Shown here: piece after piece, positions 44,927 through 53,760 of the stretch
How positions within the stretch are numbered: position 1 is the first letter of the stretch
How the letters are laid out: every line of letters begins with the position of its first letter
Assembly (NCBI GenBank): GCA_949372755.1
Contig: CASIBO010000012.1
Location: forward strand, 62,001-126,000
DNA: 64,000 nt
Direction: 5' to 3'
DNA from: UBA9926 sp018645765
GTDB lineage: Bacteria > Pseudomonadota > Gammaproteobacteria > Pseudomonadales > Azotimanducaceae
Made by a program: the position numbers and the translations under genes
The notes under the pieces: generated by a model
The model's database searches: none
What the model saw: only the letters and a program-made list of their open reading frames with translations
What the model was told of the DNA's origin: nothing

Positions 44927-45510
44927 GTGATCAGCCTTCCCCGCAAAGTCTCCGCACCGAAGCCATCGAGACCCTCCTGATTGAAAAAAAACTATTGACC
45001 AGCACCGCCGTCGATACGGTCTTGACCACTTTTTCCGAACAGGTCGGCCCGATGAACGGCGCTAAATTGGTCGCTCGCGCATGGATAGACGAGGGTTTTA
45101 AGGCGCGATTGCTGGAAGACGCAACAACCATCATTGCAGAGTATGGTTTTGAGGGCGGCCAGGTCGACAAGTTGATCGTTAAGGCGTGCTCCGAATCGGT
45201 TCACCACGTTGTCGTTTGCACCCTGTGTTCTTGTTATCCCTGGGCGGTTCTTGGCTTGCCCCCACGCTGGTACAAGGACCCCGGATATCGCTCAAGGATC
45301 GTTCGTGAGCCGCGCAAGGTGCTAACGGAGATGGGTTTAACCCTGCCAGAGACCACTGACATTAAAGTCTGGGATTCCTCTGCTGAGATTCGATATATGG
45401 TGCTGCCATTGCGCCCTGAGGGCACCGAAGGCCTCGATGAAACAGCATTGGCCGAGCTGATTACGCGAGACGCCATGATCGGCGTTGCGGCAATTAAGAC
45501 CCCATCATGA
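44923..45510 (+). CDS. nthA: nitrile hydratase subunit alpha, cobalt-type
   Basis: This 195-residue subunit has the metal-binding claw Cys99-Thr-Leu-Cys102-Ser-Cys104. The CTLCSC form is typical of cobalt-type nitrile hydratases, whereas iron-type enzymes have CSLCSC. WYKDPGYRSRIVREPRKVL follows as in the family. The cysteines are normally oxidised to sulfinic/sulfenic acids in the mature enzyme. It overlaps both neighbours by four bases (ATGA), so the three genes are translationally coupled. Thiocyanate hydrolase gamma uses the same claw, but the fused beta chain here supports nitrile hydratase. Confidence 0.96.
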   Translation: MSDQPSPQSLRTEAIETLLIEKKLLTSTAVDTVLTTFSEQVGPMNGAKLVARAWIDEGFKARLLEDATTIIAEYGFEGGQVDKLIVKACSESVHHVVVCTLCSCYPWAVLGLPPRWYKDPGYRSRIVREPRKVLTEMGLTLPETTDIKVWDSSAEIRYMVLPLRPEGTEGLDETALAELITRDAMIGVAAIKTPS

Positions 45511-45890
45511 GCAATCTTGGATTACACGGCGACATCGCACCGCCCATCCGCAACGGCGAAATGGTTTTCGAGGCGCCTTGGCAAAATCGCTTATTCGGCA
45601 TTGCCGAAGCACTGTGTCAACAGGGTTATTTTGACCGGAACACCTTTCGCGTTTACTTAATTCGAGCCATCGCGCGGTGGGAAGCTGAGAATCCAGGTCA
45701 ACCCGACCATGATTATGCCTACTTTGACTGTTTCCAAGTTGCGCTTGCTGAGCTGCTGCATGACACGGCGATCATCGAGGCAAGCGCACTCGAGGATCGG
45801 ATGCTCGAACTCAAAGCCCGACCGCACGATCACGACCACGATCACGATCACGGTCACGGTCACGGTCACGGTCACGGTCACGATCATTAA
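45507..45890 (+). CDS. nitrile hydratase accessory protein with His-rich metal-binding tail
   Basis: This 127-residue protein has LHGDIAPPIRNGEMVFEAPWQNRLFGIAEALCQQGYF, the signature of the nitrile hydratase accessory (P14K-like/activator) family that resembles the beta subunit N-terminal domain and carries or inserts the metal-loaded alpha subunit. The last 21 residues (107-127) hold 11 His alternating with Asp and Gly. The tail is encoded by a near-repeat of CACGAT/CACGGT codons (45830-45887). A Co(II)-binding delivery role is inferred. It overlaps the alpha gene by four bases. Confidence 0.93.
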   Translation: MSNLGLHGDIAPPIRNGEMVFEAPWQNRLFGIAEALCQQGYFDRNTFRVYLIRAIARWEAENPGQPDHDYAYFDCFQVALAELLHDTAIIEASALEDRMLELKARPHDHDHDHDHGHGHGHGHGHDH

Positions 45891-45967
45891 CCTCAACCGC
45901 GATCTGGATTTGATGCCCGTTTCTTGCGATTACGGCCGTCGCCAGAGCAGCCAAAGGCAATAAAACA

Positions 45968-47110
45968 ATGCATGACCCAAGCACAGAATTAGTCAAACAC
46001 CCTGGTGAGGACCTGCGCCGCTATCAAGAACAAGGCACCGCTAGAGCCCTGCAATTGGGCAACCGCGGCCCGCTGAGTTTCGATGCGCAAGGTCGCCTCG
46101 ACCCCCACATTCTCAACCAATATAAAACGCGCGGGTTTTATGTTTTCGAGGGCGTCCTGGATGATCAGGAACTCAGCGAACTTGAAGCAGATATTCAAGC
46201 CATTCAACAACGCGCCCCCGCGTCACCCAAATCTGCTGTCGATCAAAATGGTCACGCAGCGCTTGGACACGATCTGACCGGCAAAAATTTCGGTTGGGTT
46301 GCCCCCTTGAGCGACCCCGTGGGCGGCACAAGTAAGAACCAGGGACGTCATCCGGTCAAAATGCATGAGCCGCAACCCCCGAGCAATGCGCCGGATCATG
46401 TGTTGCAAATCATCTTGGGCTCTCTGCAGTTTTCCGATGCCTGTCTTCGCCTCTATGGTCATCCCCAGTTATTGGCCGTCGCCGAGGCCGTCAATGGGCC
46501 CGACTTTACGCCCTTCAATGAGGCCATTTGGCTCAAGCATCCTCATCTCGGCGGCTCGGTTGCCTGGCACCAAGATGGCACCACACAATGGGACCGCCCT
46601 GACTTTGATGAGGGCACCCATGGCTTTAATTTTATGGCGCAGCTCTATGGTAGCGATGCGGAAAATGGCCTTTGGGTCGTTCCCGGCTCCCACACGGGAC
46701 CAGCGGATATCAAAAACATGATGTTGGCTGCGGGCTCTGATCGACTAACCAACGCCGTCCCCATGCTTTGCGCACCCGGCGATGTCGCAATCTGTAATCG
46801 GCAAGCGGTGCACGGCAGCTTTGCCAACACCTCCAGTAAGCCTCGGGTGACCCTCAATTTTGGCTTTCACCGCCGCGGGTCTATCTTCGGTTCAATCGGA
46901 AACGGCATCCACAGTCCGGCGACGGTTTACGATTCTGAGCGCATTTTTGAGCGGGCCAAAATGATTGCGTATGGCATCTCCGCTAGAGCCCAGCACCGGC
47001 CGGATGAGCCTTCGTATACGTATGCGCCGCTCAAAGGCCATACAATGACCTGGAAGGAAGCCCTTCGACCCGCCATTAAAGATTATAATTTGTTGGACTT
47101 GGGTATTTGA
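45968..47110 (+). CDS. phytanoyl-CoA dioxygenase family protein
   Basis: This 380-residue Fe(II)/2-oxoglutarate oxygenase has the facial triad His-x-Asp in WHQDGT (about 194-197) and the distal His in VHGSF (about 280), with the 2-oxoglutarate-binding Arg in KPRVTL shortly after. It is longer than mammalian PhyH, with an N-terminal helical region. It lies 77 bp after the nitrile hydratase accessory gene and 87 bp before ureidoglycolate lyase. Members hydroxylate lipids, amino acids and small metabolites; its role beside purine genes is unclear. Confidence 0.92.
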   Translation: MHDPSTELVKHPGEDLRRYQEQGTARALQLGNRGPLSFDAQGRLDPHILNQYKTRGFYVFEGVLDDQELSELEADIQAIQQRAPASPKSAVDQNGHAALGHDLTGKNFGWVAPLSDPVGGTSKNQGRHPVKMHEPQPPSNAPDHVLQIILGSLQFSDACLRLYGHPQLLAVAEAVNGPDFTPFNEAIWLKHPHLGGSVAWHQDGTTQWDRPDFDEGTHGFNFMAQLYGSDAENGLWVVPGSHTGPADIKNMMLAAGSDRLTNAVPMLCAPGDVAICNRQAVHGSFANTSSKPRVTLNFGFHRRGSIFGSIGNGIHSPATVYDSERIFERAKMIAYGISARAQHRPDEPSYTYAPLKGHTMTWKEALRPAIKDYNLLDLGI

Positions 47111-47197
47111 TGCGGGCTACCTCAATTATTGCCGCATAATGTCAAACTAACCTTACGACTACCCGCACATTGGCATTTAAAACGAGCAACTCATCCT

Positions 47198-47695
47198 ATG
47201 ACGTCACCTTTTCTCAAGCCTGAACCCCTCACCCACGAGGCTTTCTTGCCCTTTGGCGACCTCATTTCTGCCGAGAACTGCACGGATATCCGCTCGATCA
47301 ATGAAGGCCATACCGTGCGATTTAATAACTTGGCGAACCTTGCTCTCAAGGCCACGGGCCTTGCGCCTTGCCTCAGCATTTTTCGCAGTGCGGCTTGGCT
47401 GTTACCGCACAAGGTACATGCCCTGGAACGTCACCCCCTCACCAGCCAGGCATTCATCCCCCTCGGCCAGTCGCCTTATCTTATTGTGGTGGCGCCCCCT
47501 GGGCCCTTGCTCGAGAGCCATATTCAAGCGTTTATCGGCCAACCCGGCCAAGGCATTAATTATCACCCCGGTACCTGGCATCATTATAATGTCGCCCTCA
47601 ATGAAGCTGCGGACTTTCTGGTGGTGGATGCCGACGGTGACACCCCAAATTGTGATGAGGTAACCTTAAATCGACCGATTGAAATACGGCCATGA
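47198..47695 (+). CDS. allA: ureidoglycolate lyase
   Basis: The ATG at 47198 gives 165 residues; the longer frame upstream has no family resemblance. It has a cupin-like ureidoglycolate lyase layout: PLTHEAFLPFGDLI, ALERHPLTSQAFIPLG (about 72-87) and the GQGINYHPGTWHHYNVAL segment (about 117-134) with the metal-binding His residues. It splits ureidoglycolate into glyoxylate and urea, the last step of the allantoate route. The allantoicase gene follows with a four-base overlap, so the two act in sequence and are probably co-expressed. The identification is strengthened by context. Confidence 0.92.
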   Translation: MTSPFLKPEPLTHEAFLPFGDLISAENCTDIRSINEGHTVRFNNLANLALKATGLAPCLSIFRSAAWLLPHKVHALERHPLTSQAFIPLGQSPYLIVVAPPGPLLESHIQAFIGQPGQGINYHPGTWHHYNVALNEAADFLVVDADGDTPNCDEVTLNRPIEIRP

Positions 47696-48762
47696 ACGCA
47701 CTGGACTGCTTTTTGATCGAGTACAGCGACTCGTCTTTTACCAACCCCCATGAAGTGGCGCAAGGGATCACCCCACCGGATCGGCAGGGTCAATTTACCC
47801 ATATGGGCGCGCAATATTGGGGATTTGAAACCGACCGACACATTGGTACCGAGACCTATCCGACGCAGCAGCACTTTCGCTTCCGACCCAATAAAGGTCA
47901 CTTCCTGTGCTTGGGACTCAAAACGCGTAGCGTGGTGACCCAAATCGATATCGATACTCGGTGGTTCACTGGCAATCACGTACCGGAAGTGACCGTAATC
48001 CTTGAGGATGCGGATGACCAAGTCATTGTGTTGTCGCATCAGACATTGCGCCCGAACGCACCGCACCACTTCGTGATTCCACCGACTCAAGCCGAGCGCT
48101 GCCGCGTGCTTTGCCACCAAGAGGGGGGCATTGCGCGTGTCGCGCTCTTTGGCGAGGCTATAACCGAGCCCGTGTCGCCCATCAATCTGCTGGAGCAGGC
48201 CAGCATTAGTCATGTTTCCAATGACCATTACGGGCATCCTAAGGACGCCGTATTTGGCAATCGGCTCGAGGATCATATGAAGGGCTGGGAGTCAGCGCGT
48301 TCTGGCTTTGGCGAACAAGCGGTCTTTAGTTTTGATCAACCTATCGCGCTAAAAGCCTTTGTCGTTGACACCTACTTACATCGATTAAATGCGCCACTTT
48401 CTTGCCATCTATTTGGCTTGGGCCCAGCGCACGACCTTACCGACAGTATGCGATCGATACCGCGATGGTCGGTACAGCTGGAGAATGGTGAGCGCGTGAT
48501 TCCGGATGACTTTCAGGCCTATATGCAAGGCCGCCATTATGCCGAGCCGGGTAAGCCGTGGCCCGATGCGCTCATCATTAAACTAGACCAAAGGCAAAGC
48601 AGCCACTGGCAACCCTTGCTACCCTTTCAGGCCCTCAAACCCGATACCTATCACCACTTCGAGACCTTCGAGACAGCCGGTTGGTTCCAACACCTGCTCT
48701 TCTTACATTATCCGAATGGCGGTATCCATGGACTCAAAGCGTTTGGCGATTACCAAAGCTGA
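47692..48762 (+). CDS. alc: allantoicase (divergent)
   Basis: This 356-residue protein has two repeats of the allantoicase jelly-roll: a first with VTQIDIDTRWFTGNHVPEVTV (about 83-103) and a second with DHMKGWESARSG and KAFVVDTYLHRLN (about 217-240). The N-terminus is shorter and more divergent than in typical enzymes, so sequence alone would be moderate evidence; the neighbouring ureidoglycolate lyase makes it strong. It hydrolyses allantoate to ureidoglycolate and urea. The 3' end overlaps the convergent adenine deaminase gene by 13 bases. Confidence 0.88.
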   Translation: MNALDCFLIEYSDSSFTNPHEVAQGITPPDRQGQFTHMGAQYWGFETDRHIGTETYPTQQHFRFRPNKGHFLCLGLKTRSVVTQIDIDTRWFTGNHVPEVTVILEDADDQVIVLSHQTLRPNAPHHFVIPPTQAERCRVLCHQEGGIARVALFGEAITEPVSPINLLEQASISHVSNDHYGHPKDAVFGNRLEDHMKGWESARSGFGEQAVFSFDQPIALKAFVVDTYLHRLNAPLSCHLFGLGPAHDLTDSMRSIPRWSVQLENGERVIPDDFQAYMQGRHYAEPGKPWPDALIIKLDQRQSSHWQPLLPFQALKPDTYHHFETFETAGWFQHLLFLHYPNGGIHGLKAFGDYQS

Positions 48763-49736
48763 TCGATCAAGCGTGCTTGCTCCGCCTCGGGCAAGAAGCT
48801 GCTTCGAACACCGTTGGCGAGCAGTTGCCGCAACGCTTTTTCAGATAAGCCTAAGGCCGCCTCCAGCGCCAAAAAGTTCTCGGTCAAATACCCCCCGAAA
48901 TAAGCCGGATCATCGGAATTCACCGTCACGCATAACCCTTCTGCCAAAAGATCCAAGATGGGATGCTGCGCCATCTGATCAAAGACGCGAAGCTTGACGT
49001 TAGACAGGGGGCAAACCGTTAACGGAATTTGATCGTCCACCAACCGCTTGCGCAACCCCGCGTCCTGTACACATTGAACGCCATGATCAATGCGCTCAAC
49101 CCCCAGCACGTCTAAGGCTTCGGCTATCATGGCGGGCCCGCCTTCTTCGCCAGCATGGGCGACCAAGCGATAACCCGCTTTGCGGGCGGCATCGAATGCG
49201 GCTTTAAATTTACTCGGCGGGTGGCCTATTTCAGCGCTATCGAGGCCCACCGCCGTGATCTGGTGCTTGAACGGTATCGCAAGCGTTAACGTTTCCAGCG
49301 CAGCCGTTTGCGACTGATCTCGTAAAAAGCAGAGAATGAGGTAGACACTCAAACCCCATTGCGCTTTAGCCTCCTTGATCGCCCGCACGAATCCCGGCAT
49401 AAACACCTCAAAACCGATCCCTCTTTGTAAATGGGTTTGGGGGTCGAACATGACTTCTGCATGCACAATATTTTCCGCGCTTGCCCGGCGAAGGTAAGCC
49501 CGCATCAGCAGATAAAAGTCGTCCTCCGTCACCAAGACGCTCGCACCCAGGTAATACAAATCAAGAAAACTTTGCAGGTCGTCAAAATGGTAGGCCTGCT
49601 GCACTGCCGAGAGGTTCTTATAGGGCAGCTGAACCTGGTTTCGCTCGGCAAGCATCAGCATCAGTTCAGGCTCTAAAGTGCCCTCGATATGAAGATGCAG
49701 CTCGACTTTGGGTAACCGCTCAATTAAATCTTTCAT
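48750..49736 (-). CDS. adenine deaminase (adenosine-deaminase-like)
   Basis: This 328-residue metal-dependent deaminase has the motifs VELHLHIEGTLEPEL (about 10-25), YYLGASVLVTEDDFY, FDPQTHLQRG, HAGEEGGPAMI (about 190), RIDHGVQ (about 215), and NSDDPAYFGGY near residue 275. The PQTH and DPAYFGGY stretches fit the adenine-deaminase (Aah1-like, EC 3.5.4.2) subgroup rather than adenosine deaminase, which would feed hypoxanthine into xanthine dehydrogenase. It overlaps the allantoicase 3' end and also the NUP gene by four bases (ATG/TGA), so NUP and deaminase are likely co-transcribed. Confidence 0.9.
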   Translation of the reverse strand: MKDLIERLPKVELHLHIEGTLEPELMLMLAERNQVQLPYKNLSAVQQAYHFDDLQSFLDLYYLGASVLVTEDDFYLLMRAYLRRASAENIVHAEVMFDPQTHLQRGIGFEVFMPGFVRAIKEAKAQWGLSVYLILCFLRDQSQTAALETLTLAIPFKHQITAVGLDSAEIGHPPSKFKAAFDAARKAGYRLVAHAGEEGGPAMIAEALDVLGVERIDHGVQCVQDAGLRKRLVDDQIPLTVCPLSNVKLRVFDQMAQHPILDLLAEGLCVTVNSDDPAYFGGYLTENFLALEAALGLSEKALRQLLANGVRSSFLPEAEQARLIDQLW

Positions 49737-50815
49737 GGCAGGTCCTTTTGATCAACGGCACCGGGCAGTTGGTTTTCGTAAACAGCCCAACCCGCAATCA
49801 ACTGATCCACCACGGTCGAGGCAACCCGATAGGCTGATTCGACCGCAATGGCAAGACCAGAGTAGCCTTTATTTTCTGCCAAAAGATTCTCGGCCGCCGT
49901 CACGCCAGGCGGTGGCATCGTGTAGTTACTGGCCGTTCTCAGTACCAGTAACCTAGACACGTCCACCCGCCCAACCCGATTGAGCCAGCTAAGCGACAAA
50001 TAGGTACCAGTATCCTCCATCGCAGAGGAGACAAACTCGCCCTGCCCTTGCGTCCAATAATCGACCCATTGATTCGCCCAATCATTCATCAAAGCGCCGT
50101 GCCAAAAGGTTAGGGCCGCAACATGGTCCCCTTTCAAAACAAAGGGCGGGCGCTGCGCATTGATATGCTCAGTGTACAAAGCCCGATGCGCTTTCGCGTG
50201 GGCATCGGTATCCGGCAAGGTCAAGTTTTTCGTTTGCGCAAAGGCCCAATTCACCAAGCCCGTGTTGAGCTGATACATTTCTCCCGTTGGGGCAGGCTTG
50301 TCCACATCAAAGGGGCGCTTGGTATACCGCGCAAAATAACCGAAGGGCCAATCCTCCGGAATTTCACGGGCATCAATTTCGTGGGAAAGATCCCCATCGA
50401 CCAAGTATTCGGCCCAGGCCGCGGAACCGATGGAGGCATCTTCCGGATCGATGCCTGCAATACCGGCAACCACCCAATAACTTTTGGTTAGATCAAAACG
50501 AGGGTCCATACCAAGGGCCATGATGGCCGCAGCGGATCGAGCGGTACCGATACCCGTGACCAACACTAGGAGTCCTTTTTCTGGATCCAAATATAAATCG
50601 CGATAGCCCATAAAAGGAAAGGTCTTGGATAAGTTACGGCGCTCCTTCCAGAGCTGAAACTCACCCGCGCGATCGCCCTCATCCGCGCCCACTTCGAACA
50701 TGGTCACCACCACCACTTTGACCGGGATTGGCTCGGATGGCTCGGCGGCCGCACCCCAACTCATCAAAACAGCCAGCGCGATCACGCAACTTTGTTGTAA
50801 TCTTTGTTTCGACAC
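49733..50815 (-). CDS. purine nucleoside permease-family (NUP) protein, exported
   Basis: This 360-residue protein has an N-terminal signal peptide (hydrophobic CVIALAVLMSWGAAA) and the NUP family features IPVKVVVVTMFEVGADEGDRAGEFQLWKE, VLVTGIGTARSAAAIMALGMDPRFDLTKSYWVVAGIAGI (about 85-125) and TASNYTMPPPG near the end. The family, named after a yeast nucleoside permease, resembles nucleoside phosphorylases in fold, so it may bind or cleave purine nucleosides in the periplasm. It precedes the adenine deaminase gene with a four-base overlap. Confidence 0.88.
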   Translation of the reverse strand: MSKQRLQQSCVIALAVLMSWGAAAEPSEPIPVKVVVVTMFEVGADEGDRAGEFQLWKERRNLSKTFPFMGYRDLYLDPEKGLLVLVTGIGTARSAAAIMALGMDPRFDLTKSYWVVAGIAGIDPEDASIGSAAWAEYLVDGDLSHEIDAREIPEDWPFGYFARYTKRPFDVDKPAPTGEMYQLNTGLVNWAFAQTKNLTLPDTDAHAKAHRALYTEHINAQRPPFVLKGDHVAALTFWHGALMNDWANQWVDYWTQGQGEFVSSAMEDTGTYLSLSWLNRVGRVDVSRLLVLRTASNYTMPPPGVTAAENLLAENKGYSGLAIAVESAYRVASTVVDQLIAGWAVYENQLPGAVDQKDLP

Positions 50816-50986
50816 GTCGTTCTCTCCTTTTCAAAGCGCCAAACGGATCCTACTGAGCCGTTAACGCAAGCGGCCCGTTAAACCGGACCCATTTTAAGGT
50901 ATCTGCTTTTTGTGAGCCTCACACCCTTCGGCCAATATTGTGTAAATCGCGATGCCGAACCCGCGCACCACACTCAATTCACAGCC

Positions 50987-51012
50987 AAAAAAAAGGGCGC
51001 TGAGCGCCCTTT
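50987..51012 (-). terminator. Rho-independent terminator for the TonB receptor gene
   Basis: On the minus strand AAGGGCGC and GCGCCCTT form a stem around a three-base loop, followed by a T-run (the eight A at 50987-50994 on the + strand). It lies 20 bases after the TonB receptor stop. Confidence 0.85.
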
Positions 51013-51031
51013 TCTTGATCTTACCCAATCC

Positions 51032-53470
51032 TTAGAATCGATAAGACAATTTCGCCTGATAGTGCCGTGGCAATTCAGGTAGAACAACCGTCGTGCCAAA
51101 CAGATCTGGGAAGTTCGCTCGGAAGTAACGCTCATCGGTCACGTTTTTCGCCGCAACAATCAACGACCAATCTTCTGCATCATAGCTCAAACTTAGATTG
51201 ACCAGCGTGTAGGCCGGTAGGGTAACCGCGAAAGATTGACCAGAGGCCACTGAGTCGACGTCAACCACACTACCACTGACCGCCATGCCATTACCAAAGT
51301 CATAGCTTGCTGTGACCGACATGATAGTCTCTGGCATACCCGCTCGAACCCCTTTACTGGGCGCAACATCAATCAGACCGCCGACTTGACCACCCCACAG
51401 CAAGGTTGGGTCGATCAACGGCAAATCCGCTTGGCCTAGGAACGAGAATTCATTGCCCGCAGCAAGGGTTGCCAACATCAGGGCTTCCATATTGCTATAC
51501 CCCAAGGTCATCAAGAATTTCTCGCTGACGACCCAACGCAATTCAAACTCCGTGCCGTCGGTTTTAACCGCTTGGTTCACCGTAATGGACTGTGCATTAA
51601 AGTCGGTACGTTCCATTTCGTAGGAAGACAGCGCAAAGTACAGACGATCATCGAGCAAGCTGCCTTTAATACCAAACTCCGTCAACTCGGAACTACCAAA
51701 GGCGTTATTGGTAAACACGTTGCCGACCTGAAGCTCCGCGCCCTGCCCTGCGATAACCGTGCTTTGCTCTGACGCCGTAACATAAGGCACAAGCCCCATT
51801 GGCGTTGCCCAGCTTAGACTCGCTGACCAAGACACCCCGTTTGGCTCATCGGACGCGCTGTTAACCGCGACATCAACACCACCTTCTGATGAGGTGAACG
51901 CTGAATCCGATTGCGTCTTGCCATCAGGCGTCGTGACTTCCATATCGATCGTGTCGTATCGCGCGCCTAACAACACAGACAAACCCGATTGGTGCGATAA
52001 ATCGACCATGACACCAAAACCAAGATCAGTATATTCGCCGACATAGTACTCGCTGTACTCCGAGTCGATTCGCGTTGACAACACGCGACGATCTAATGCC
52101 GTTGATGGGCCTGTCAGATCACGACGACTAAAGTACTCGTTATAGTAGTCATCACCGTGCTCAAATTTCGTTTGACGAATCGAAGGCGAGATTTGGACCG
52201 AGGTGGTTAAAGCATCCCCTTCGAAAACGCGCGACAGGATAAGCTGCTCTTCGATGACAGACGCGTCATGGAATTGCGAAAACCCGTACGCATTTTCATT
52301 CAAATTTTCATAATCTTCGTAGAACAACTTATTGGTCAATGTCCAATCATTCGCAAGCGAGATATCAACATCGAAATACAGCGTTGTGACCTTATTTTCT
52401 AACAAATCATCAGCCGCGATCAATGTTGACGACATGGGCAGCTTCGCCGTTCCGACATTTTGCAAAATTAGGTTCGAATTCTCGTAATCGTAACCGAAAG
52501 AGGCATCGCTGAGCGTCGCCAGGTCAATATCTTTCTGGCCAAAAAACGCATACAACGCGAAGGGATTAATATCGCCGGCATAGTACTCATCATGAGAGAT
52601 GAAGCCATCGCCGGAGGTATCCAGCGGGATTGGCGTGCCCGTGATATACGTCCCAGTGTCGATCAGGTCCTGCGTTAATCGGTTCCAACCCGCGTTTTGA
52701 GAGCCTTGATAGTCGTGCAGCATGCCGCCGAACTGAATCCGAACCGTGTCGCTCAGGTCCATGTCAAAACTGGCTTGTACCAAGGACTGATTCACGCCAG
52801 GTGCGTTGGTGTAAAAGCTACCGGAATGCTCTACTTCACCGTAGACGTAGTAGCCTACAGGCTTGCCGCCAAACTCTGCAGGACCACCGATTTCCGCGGT
52901 CAAAACGCTACGATCCCAGCTGCCCCCTGAATAAGACAATTCGCCTATCCGGTCTTCAATATAGCTGCCCGTTTCCTCGATTCGCGCTGATTTCGGGTTG
53001 AAGTTCAAATAACCGCCAATCTTCGAAGGGCCCATAATTGGCGACGCTGGCCCACGCACAATGTCGACTCGGTCGGATGCCCCAATTGGCGTTGGATAGT
53101 TGCCGGGGTTATCAAGGCGTCTAATGCCTCGAAAATAGGTCTCACCGGCCGTGCCGCGGACGTCCAAGGAGCCCGCAACGCCAAAAAATGATTGCGTGAA
53201 GGTACCCGGCGCCAGCACGACCAATTCGTCGATATCCTGCATATTGAAACGGTCCATCATTTCTTCACTGATGGTCGACGCAGAACGCGGCGTATCCAAG
53301 ATTGACTTCTCGAATCCGAATATGGATTCAACCCGTTCGCCCGGCAAACTACCCAAATCGCCTTTGACAACGACTTCTTCCATGTCGGATTCGGCCCAGA
53401 CTGGATTTAAACCCAGTGCACCAATGGACAGCATCAGCAGTCCTGCGACCTTTAAATTTTCCAATTTCAT
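51032..53470 (-). CDS. TonB-dependent receptor (probable purine/nucleoside uptake)
   Basis: I start at the ATG at 53470 because AGGAT lies five bases upstream; an ATG at 53482 is open but weaker. The 812-residue protein has a signal peptide (MKLENLKVAGLLMLSIGALGLNPVWA), a TonB-box region DMEEVVVKG, and a plug with SILDTPRSASTISEEM and VDIVRGPASPIMGPSKIGGYLNF (about 140-165). It ends in KLSYRF, a canonical barrel terminus. Position between the NUP protein and a secreted adenosine deaminase suggests it takes up nucleosides or purine bases. A PurR-like half-site is at 53530-53545. Confidence 0.93.
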   Translation of the reverse strand: MKLENLKVAGLLMLSIGALGLNPVWAESDMEEVVVKGDLGSLPGERVESIFGFEKSILDTPRSASTISEEMMDRFNMQDIDELVVLAPGTFTQSFFGVAGSLDVRGTAGETYFRGIRRLDNPGNYPTPIGASDRVDIVRGPASPIMGPSKIGGYLNFNPKSARIEETGSYIEDRIGELSYSGGSWDRSVLTAEIGGPAEFGGKPVGYYVYGEVEHSGSFYTNAPGVNQSLVQASFDMDLSDTVRIQFGGMLHDYQGSQNAGWNRLTQDLIDTGTYITGTPIPLDTSGDGFISHDEYYAGDINPFALYAFFGQKDIDLATLSDASFGYDYENSNLILQNVGTAKLPMSSTLIAADDLLENKVTTLYFDVDISLANDWTLTNKLFYEDYENLNENAYGFSQFHDASVIEEQLILSRVFEGDALTTSVQISPSIRQTKFEHGDDYYNEYFSRRDLTGPSTALDRRVLSTRIDSEYSEYYVGEYTDLGFGVMVDLSHQSGLSVLLGARYDTIDMEVTTPDGKTQSDSAFTSSEGGVDVAVNSASDEPNGVSWSASLSWATPMGLVPYVTASEQSTVIAGQGAELQVGNVFTNNAFGSSELTEFGIKGSLLDDRLYFALSSYEMERTDFNAQSITVNQAVKTDGTEFELRWVVSEKFLMTLGYSNMEALMLATLAAGNEFSFLGQADLPLIDPTLLWGGQVGGLIDVAPSKGVRAGMPETIMSVTASYDFGNGMAVSGSVVDVDSVASGQSFAVTLPAYTLVNLSLSYDAEDWSLIVAAKNVTDERYFRANFPDLFGTTVVLPELPRHYQAKLSYRF

Positions 53471-53529
53471 AGGGATCCTCATTGAGTTAAATCATTAAAA
53501 CCAAACCGCCCGCTTTACTGCTCAAACCA

Positions 53530-53545
53530 CTAAAACCATTTGCGT
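53530..53545 (-). promoter_or_regulatory. PurR-like half site before the TonB receptor gene
   Basis: On the minus strand ACGCAAATGGTTTTAG matches the E. coli PurR consensus at 10 of 16 positions, with the left half exact (ACGCAAA). The right half is poor, so binding by a PurR-like regulator is only a possibility. TTTGCGT also occurs before the other TonB receptor gene (16579-16585). Confidence 0.2.
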
Positions 53546-53760
53546 CAAGACAACCAGTCAACCGTTGGGATTGCGCACTGCGCCGGCCCGCTTGAGGTGC
53601 CCTTTTGACCAAAATATCCGCTAAAACCGCTTCAAGGTTGGCCGAATGTTGCATGCGATCTCTTGCAACCGTTCCGTCAGCACCGCAATGGCGCCCTCAC
53701 CACCCCAACCAGGGCCCTTTCTACGTCCAACTATTTTTACAGATTTAAGTCCAATGTGCA

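Noticed and set aside
45657..45996. Antisense open frames across the histidine tail
   Set aside because: They mirror the codon repeat (Asp/Arg or Val/Thr runs) and have no independent support.
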